Source: an uncultured Burkholderiales bacterium
GTDB taxonomy: Bacteria; Pseudomonadota; Gammaproteobacteria; Burkholderiales; Burkholderiaceae_C
Direction of reading: 5' to 3'
Length of the DNA stretch: 39,974 nucleotides
Assembly: GCA_903910745.1 (NCBI GenBank)
Contig: CAIWAO010000041.1
Coordinates: 1-39,974, forward strand
The translations under genes and the position numbers were made by a program. Below the pieces are notes generated by a model that worked only from the letters and a program-made list of their open reading frames with translations, made no database searches and was not told where the DNA came from. Shown one piece after another: positions 35,298 to 39,974 of this stretch (position 1 is its first letter; every line of letters begins with the position of its first letter).

Positions 35298-36905
35298 ATG
35301 TCGAATAAACATTCATCAGCAAAAAATTTTGTTTCGGTTTTTAATTCCCTCTTAGATTCTTTTTTTCGATTGCCATTCAAGTACACAATTACATTTTCTT
35401 TAATTTGCCACATATTTCTGGCAATGACTCTTGGACTATCCCCCGACGAAGCTCATTACAGCCTTTATGCTTACCATTTAGATCTAAGTTATTACGATCA
35501 TCCGCCGCTGGTTGGTTGGCTTCAGTATCCCTTTTTATTGCTTGGCAATGGTCAAGATTGGTTGATGCGTATATTGCCCATAAGTTGTTGGCTATTAACT
35601 TGTTGGGGTATTTTTAAATTAGCCCAATTACTCTTTCCCGAGCGAAAAGAAATCGCAGAGTTAAGTGTTTTACTGTTTCTTTTGTCCCCCATGTATCACT
35701 TGATAGGCATGGCCTTAGTTCCAGACACATTGCTGATGCCCCTGACTTGTTTGGTCATTTATTTAGTGACTAGTATTATTCAGGGGAATAATAAATTAGT
35801 AATTTGGATGTTCTTAGGTATTGCATTAGGACTAAGTGGACTAGGCAAATATACATCCTTTGTGATGGGGGTTAGTGCAATATTTTGTCTATTCCTTTTT
35901 CTAGGTACACGATTACTTTTTAATCGAGGCTTTTGGTTAACCATTTTCATTGCTCTAGCTTTAGTCAGCCCGGTTTTTATTTGGAACTACTATAACGGAT
36001 GGATTTCAATCAAATACCAGTTAAATCATGCGCAGGGGCAAGGATCTTGGGAGCTGAAACATGCAGTTGCCTACGTTATTGTCCAAATTCTCACTTACGG
36101 TATTGCAGTCATTACGCTGACTGCACTCGGCATTGTGCAAATTATCAAACATTTATTTATAAATAAAAGTTTCGATATTACATACTCAGCGCCTAAGATT
36201 TTGATGATTTTTGGTGTTCCATTATTTCTATTACTTTTGATGAGCGCAGGACATTCAGGCGCATTACCTCATTGGTCTGCCCCTGTATGGATTGCCCTAA
36301 CTCCATTTGGTGCTTGGTCCTTTTGTGAAGCTAAAAACGCTATTCAATCCAATCTGCCTAACCATAAAACAAATAAACAGTGGATAGTTAAATTTTTAGG
36401 GTTGGCAACAAAATGGCAAATAATGATCTGCGCACTAATCGCAGTTATTTTGGCGATTGGCGGAATCGCAAGAGAGTCGGGGGAAGATGCGCTAAGCCAG
36501 ATGAGTGAAGTTGAGAATAAAACAATTTCAAATCCTATAGCTGATTTGTATGGATGGGATTTAGCTTCTAAGCATGCGGTTCAACTCGCTAAGAAACAAA
36601 AAATAGATAACCTAGCAGTAATGAACTGGTCACTAGCAAGTCGAATAGCTTGGTACTCCAGACCCATGCCAGTCAAAGTAGTCAATTCTCATCACGATCA
36701 ATTTAAGTTGTGGTTTGGAGACCTAGTCGATGGAGATTCAGTTATATTAATTGATTGGTCTAAAATGAGTTTTCCTAAACCAGATAAAAAATTAGAAAAA
36801 GAGCAATTTGAACAATGTCGCCCTATTGACCAATTATCGGTTAATGACTCATTTGGACAAATCTCACACTTTAATTTTTTAATTTGTGAAAATTGGCATT
36901 CATGA
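35298..36905 (+). CDS. ArnT-like GT39/PMT-family glycosyltransferase
   Basis: A 535-residue integral membrane enzyme that moves a sugar from a polyprenyl-phosphate donor to an envelope acceptor. The first outer loop has the family acidic motif DEAHYSLYAYHLDLSYYDHP with Asp50 and Glu51, followed by PPLVGWL. About 10-11 hydrophobic segments fill residues 30-410, and the last 130 residues form a soluble periplasmic tail. By analogy with ArnT and related proteins the target may be lipid A or a surface glycan. It starts 24 bases after the GT2-GtrA gene and ends in ATGA, overlapping the next gene. Confidence 0.88.
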   Translation: MSNKHSSAKNFVSVFNSLLDSFFRLPFKYTITFSLICHIFLAMTLGLSPDEAHYSLYAYHLDLSYYDHPPLVGWLQYPFLLLGNGQDWLMRILPISCWLLTCWGIFKLAQLLFPERKEIAELSVLLFLLSPMYHLIGMALVPDTLLMPLTCLVIYLVTSIIQGNNKLVIWMFLGIALGLSGLGKYTSFVMGVSAIFCLFLFLGTRLLFNRGFWLTIFIALALVSPVFIWNYYNGWISIKYQLNHAQGQGSWELKHAVAYVIVQILTYGIAVITLTALGIVQIIKHLFINKSFDITYSAPKILMIFGVPLFLLLLMSAGHSGALPHWSAPVWIALTPFGAWSFCEAKNAIQSNLPNHKTNKQWIVKFLGLATKWQIMICALIAVILAIGGIARESGEDALSQMSEVENKTISNPIADLYGWDLASKHAVQLAKKQKIDNLAVMNWSLASRIAWYSRPMPVKVVNSHHDQFKLWFGDLVDGDSVILIDWSKMSFPKPDKKLEKEQFEQCRPIDQLSVNDSFGQISHFNFLICENWHS

Positions 36906-37714
36906 ACATCATTAGTACATCTCCAAACAATGTTTGGAGATCAATAACATTTTTTGCAGTTGCTGTTTTAATTTTCTGTTACAGCCAGCAGCCTCAAACG
37001 GCTCCCTATCCAGTTTTCTTAGAGATAAATCATGCTTTAAGTATTGTTCCTAACTGGATTTGGTCTAACATTACTTTATTGGGAGATACAGTCATTTTGC
37101 TTTGTTTGATAAGTCCATTATTAGTATTTTGGCCACAGGTTATCGCATCCTTACTCTGGTCCGTCCCACTAGGCGCTGTTATTACATACGTTTTAAAACA
37201 TGCGGTCAGCTCCCCAAGACCAGTATCGGTTATTGATTTAAGTGAAATAAATCAAATTGGTCCGATACTGCACAATTTCAGCTTTCCATCTGGACACACC
37301 ATTACTGCGTTTACATTTTTATGCGCAATTGTTGTATTAGGATCTAGACTAAATCTAGTATTCGCAAAGCGGATCCTAATTTTCTCAACCATTCTACTAA
37401 GTTGCTTGATTGGCCTTTCCAGAATTGCGGTCGGTGCTCACTGGCCTGGAGATGTGGTTGCCGGTGCTTGCGTAGGTTGGATTGCAGGACTAAATGGTGT
37501 TTGGCTAAGTGATAAGTTTAAATCCAGTTGGAGTTCGACCCGCGCAAAGCTCATCATGGGAGCGATCTTATCAATACTAGCTATTTGGTTATTAATTAAT
37601 AGGGAAGATTATTTTGATGGAAATAAGATAATTTATCTAGTATCTTCATTAGTCACATTGACAATAGTATACGTATTTTATGAAAAATTTAAAGCCACAT
37701 TACAACGTATATAA
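36902..37714 (+). CDS. PAP2-family membrane phosphatase
   Basis: A 270-residue polytopic protein from the ATG at 36902, which overlaps the preceding stop as ATGA; an in-frame TTG three codons earlier is less likely. The three PAP2 catalytic motifs are intact: Lys99 with Arg106-Pro107 (KHAVSSPRP), PSGH at 129-132, and SRIAVGAHWPGD with Arg174, His180 and Asp184. Substrates in the family include undecaprenyl pyrophosphate, phosphatidate and lipid A phosphates. As the third gene of the operon it may recycle the polyprenyl carrier or remove a lipid A phosphate to allow glycosylation. Confidence 0.9.
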   Translation: MNIISTSPNNVWRSITFFAVAVLIFCYSQQPQTAPYPVFLEINHALSIVPNWIWSNITLLGDTVILLCLISPLLVFWPQVIASLLWSVPLGAVITYVLKHAVSSPRPVSVIDLSEINQIGPILHNFSFPSGHTITAFTFLCAIVVLGSRLNLVFAKRILIFSTILLSCLIGLSRIAVGAHWPGDVVAGACVGWIAGLNGVWLSDKFKSSWSSTRAKLIMGAILSILAIWLLINREDYFDGNKIIYLVSSLVTLTIVYVFYEKFKATLQRI

Positions 37715-37745
37715 AATCAGAGAAAAAATTTCAAACTCAATTTTA

Positions 37746-38549
37746 TTATCCGGGCAAGTTAGTAATTTCCAAAGTTTTGACGTTCGCATGTTTAAAGTAA
37801 CTATTCCAGAAATTTAAAAATGCTGGACTTTCGTTCTTGATGTTGTTGTTCAGTAGTATGACATGAACGTCAACAACACCTAAATCCACCCAAAGTTTTT
37901 TTGCCAAATAGGTTGATTGATATTTTTCAAAGTTTGGGCTTGATTTATACATATCAAAAGCAGTGCTAAATTGCATAAGATCAGAAAGTATATAAAGAGT
38001 TACAGGCCCCTGAGTTTTATTTGCCTGAATTGAATTCAAATAGACTAATTGAATCATCTCGATAATCGGTGATTCTTTTGCCGCATTCGAAGTTAAAAGT
38101 TCTGTTGTGACTTTCTCCATGGGCTGAATGAAACCACTCTTATATTGATTCATGAGTGCTTTTGTATTTTGAGTTAGCTCACTTTTATCTTGACCATAAC
38201 CTGGATTACATAACTCAATCAGTGGTTTAGTCTCGGTTTTAAAATCATCACCTAAGACAAATACAGAAAATAGGTACCCGACTGGCAATTTCGCAACCAT
38301 ATCCTTGGTCAAATTATCAAATGCCGCCTTTTGCGCCTGATTAAAGGGGTCCGTGCGATCTACGAGCAAGACTTGGTGTCCTAAGGGCCCCTGTGCAGGG
38401 CATAAAGTGATTGGATTCAATGGCTGTGGACGTTGTCCCATCCACCAAAAGACACCTCCAATCACTATAACTATTGCCACAATGAAAAGGATACCCATTA
38501 AGGCGTAATTTCGCGCTCTTTGTTGAGCTATTCTACTTTTCCTTCTCAT
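37746..38549 (-). CDS. Membrane-anchored vWA-like protein, unknown function
   Basis: A 267-residue protein I cannot name. A basic N-terminus (MRRKSRIAQQRARN) and one helix (about 16-37) point to an inner-membrane anchor with the rest outside. The body has the alternating pattern of a von Willebrand A fold: strand HQVLLVDRTDPF with Asp64 and Thr66/Asp67 in the place of DxSxS, helix SPIIEMIQLVYLNS, strand TLYILSDLMQ with Asp190 in the place of the third MIDAS loop, and strand VDVHVILLNN. Two cysteines (50 and 114) could pair. It follows seven bases after the coiled-coil membrane gene, so the two are almost surely one operon. Confidence 0.75.
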   Translation of the reverse strand: MRRKSRIAQQRARNYALMGILFIVAIVIVIGGVFWWMGQRPQPLNPITLCPAQGPLGHQVLLVDRTDPFNQAQKAAFDNLTKDMVAKLPVGYLFSVFVLGDDFKTETKPLIELCNPGYGQDKSELTQNTKALMNQYKSGFIQPMEKVTTELLTSNAAKESPIIEMIQLVYLNSIQANKTQGPVTLYILSDLMQFSTAFDMYKSSPNFEKYQSTYLAKKLWVDLGVVDVHVILLNNNIKNESPAFLNFWNSYFKHANVKTLEITNLPG

Positions 38550-38556
38550 AAGGTTA

Positions 38557-39974
38557 TTAATAGTATCTAAGATGATTTAATTGAGAAACAAACTTTTCGA
38601 AAATTTGATAAACCTCTTCTCTTTGAGTTGAAATTGATTTTTCAAAGTTATTTATCGACTGAGTGAGCTTTGAAATAAGAGATGCTTCACGAGTTTGTTC
38701 AATCTTAGGAAGCGTTATAGGGTTCAAAGATGGCATGGTATTGAAGTAAGCGGGAATGAGTCCATCTTCTCTAATAATTTCATTTTCAAACCTAAACTTC
38801 CTTATCGTTGCATAGAGAACAACTTCAGAGTCATTTAATTTATCCTGATACTTCTTAACTATAGATGTTTTCAACTCAATCAATTTTTGGATTGAGAACA
38901 AAAGCTCATTACAAGTATTTACTTGTTTATCAATAAAATCTAGCTTTTCTTGCTTTAACTCTTCAAGCTCAAAACGAATGTCCTCATATTCAGACTCAAA
39001 CTCGTCCTTAGCTGACTCAGTTCGCCTAAAGATGCTGCCATAACCAGGATAAATATCATCAATATAGACACCGTCTACCATTGCAGCTGTACCGAAACCA
39101 AGAGTCAAGAGTATTAAAAACCAAGAAGTTATATCTTTAAAGGTCATCAAGCCAGATTGCATCATATTCCATGCAACTTGCGTCGGATTATCAATACCGA
39201 GTGCCATTGCCTCACGAATGTGAGCTATTGAAAACGCCATGGTACTTAAAAAAATTATTGATACAACTAAACTTGCGAATCCTATAGTTTTTCCATAGAA
39301 CTTTTTATGATTGATCCAAAGCAGACCCACTTTACCAAGAAAAAAACATCCCGCAATATTGATTAATGCCAAAGATGCTGCAAACACAAAACCTCCAATT
39401 AATCCAGTGCTAACCCCTTCTGAGAAGAAACTTGCGTTTAACATTCCTTCAATGACTATCAAAATAAGTAAAAGCGTATAGCGAAAAAAAACTTGTGATT
39501 TATCTGGATAGTTAGCTTGCCGCTTTAAATCGTTCTCCTCCCTAAATACCTCAAGTTCTTTGATATTGGCTATTGCATTAGATGCCAGTTTTTTTAGCCA
39601 AGCTCCCTGTGTGTCCATGATCTGTCTAGCTTTGCGCTCAAACTCTACACTCAGACTCTCAGTGAGGTACCTTTGGTACTCATGCTCCTTGTCTGTAAAC
39701 TCTCGGTCAACCTGAGCAAGTTCATTTTGTGCACTGATCAAGATCTGTTCACGCTGGACATTCAAATGCCGAACTAAATCCGTTTCAATGCTTGTAAGTT
39801 CTTTTGCATGGAACGCTGGTAATCCCATCTTGCCTAATCGTTTGGCCTCCTCATTAATTTTGAACTTCTTTGTCAGTTCGTCGATTTCAAAAGACATCAA
39901 GTTAGGAGGGCCATCTTTCTTAGTAAAAAGTCCTCTAAACCAACCGATAAAGCCAGATTGGGCAGTTTTCGTAT
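38557..39974 (-). CDS. Four-helix membrane protein with flanking coiled coils, unknown (5' end beyond window)
   Basis: An unrecognised protein. From the TTG-Leu/ATG at 39895-39900 it has 447 codons, but the frame stays open to the window edge and reads plausibly (TKTAQSGFIGWFRGLFTKKD then GPPN), and no ribosome binding site precedes the ATG, so I treat it as partial at its 5' end. In 447-residue numbering there is a long charged helix or coiled coil (about 30-125), four hydrophobic helices (about 138-157, 164-190, 204-226, 257-277), then a second coiled coil (about 295-370) and a C-terminal helical tail (400-440). No enzyme motif is visible. Its partner is the vWA-like protein just downstream. 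Confidence 0.75.
   Translation of the reverse strand, partial: TKTAQSGFIGWFRGLFTKKDGPPNLMSFEIDELTKKFKINEEAKRLGKMGLPAFHAKELTSIETDLVRHLNVQREQILISAQNELAQVDREFTDKEHEYQRYLTESLSVEFERKARQIMDTQGAWLKKLASNAIANIKELEVFREENDLKRQANYPDKSQVFFRYTLLLILIVIEGMLNASFFSEGVSTGLIGGFVFAASLALINIAGCFFLGKVGLLWINHKKFYGKTIGFASLVVSIIFLSTMAFSIAHIREAMALGIDNPTQVAWNMMQSGLMTFKDITSWFLILLTLGFGTAAMVDGVYIDDIYPGYGSIFRRTESAKDEFESEYEDIRFELEELKQEKLDFIDKQVNTCNELLFSIQKLIELKTSIVKKYQDKLNDSEVVLYATIRKFRFENEIIREDGLIPAYFNTMPSLNPITLPKIEQTREASLISKLTQSINNFEKSISTQREEVYQIFEKFVSQLNHLRYY

Overview
The window looks like chromosomal DNA of a Betaproteobacterium, most likely Burkholderiales and perhaps Polynucleobacter- or Comamonadaceae-like. This is inferred from gene content: a MaoC-phosphotransacetylase fusion beside ackA and fabI, a Bug-type solute-binding protein, a Tat-exported HiPIP, a glutamine-dependent NadE near ppa/hppA, and a small Burkholderiales-type conserved protein. 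Base composition is moderately AT-rich. I saw no rRNA, tRNA, CRISPR array, transposase or phage gene.

Left part (1-9.4 kb): a 9-bp tandem repeat at the window edge is followed by nadE (minus), a FemAB/GNAT-like acyltransferase (plus), soluble pyrophosphatase ppa (minus) and, divergently, the membrane H+-pyrophosphatase hppA (plus). An Rrf2-type regulator (minus) and a large MerR-type regulator plus GNAT enzyme (plus) then share an intergenic region with several copies of an ATCTACTCAT-like element. A HiPIP electron carrier closes this section.

Middle (9.5-21.8 kb): a ClpP/crotonase-like exported lipoprotein that lacks the usual serine, the xanthine dehydrogenase pair xdhA-xdhB with no xdhC, a fabI / maoC-pta / ackA operon, a DUF427 protein, an orphan ParA ATPase, a membrane-anchored coiled-coil protein, a small lipoprotein, an orphan branched-chain amino-acid-type binding protein with a strong terminator, and a short conserved protein.

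Catabolic and stress part (22-34 kb): a Bug solute-binding protein; a minus-strand operon of two acyl-CoA dehydrogenases and a MaoC hydratase; a TRAP transporter (DctM, DctQ) without DctP; and, divergently, galactarate dehydratase garD behind a 26-bp palindrome, which suggests uptake and catabolism of a sugar diacid. A BON-domain protein, a glycine-rich stress-type membrane protein and an FNR regulator with all four cluster cysteines follow. The FNR gene has an FNR-like box placed as for a class II promoter. A bicupin and an AroE-like dehydrogenase come next.

Right part (34.1-40 kb): a three-gene envelope operon (GT2-GtrA fusion, ArnT-like GT39, PAP2 phosphatase), probably for polyprenyl-phosphate-linked sugar modification of lipid A or another envelope glycan. 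Facing it is an unrecognised minus-strand pair, a membrane-anchored vWA-like protein and a four-helix membrane coiled-coil protein that runs off the window. This pair is the best candidate for an undescribed system.
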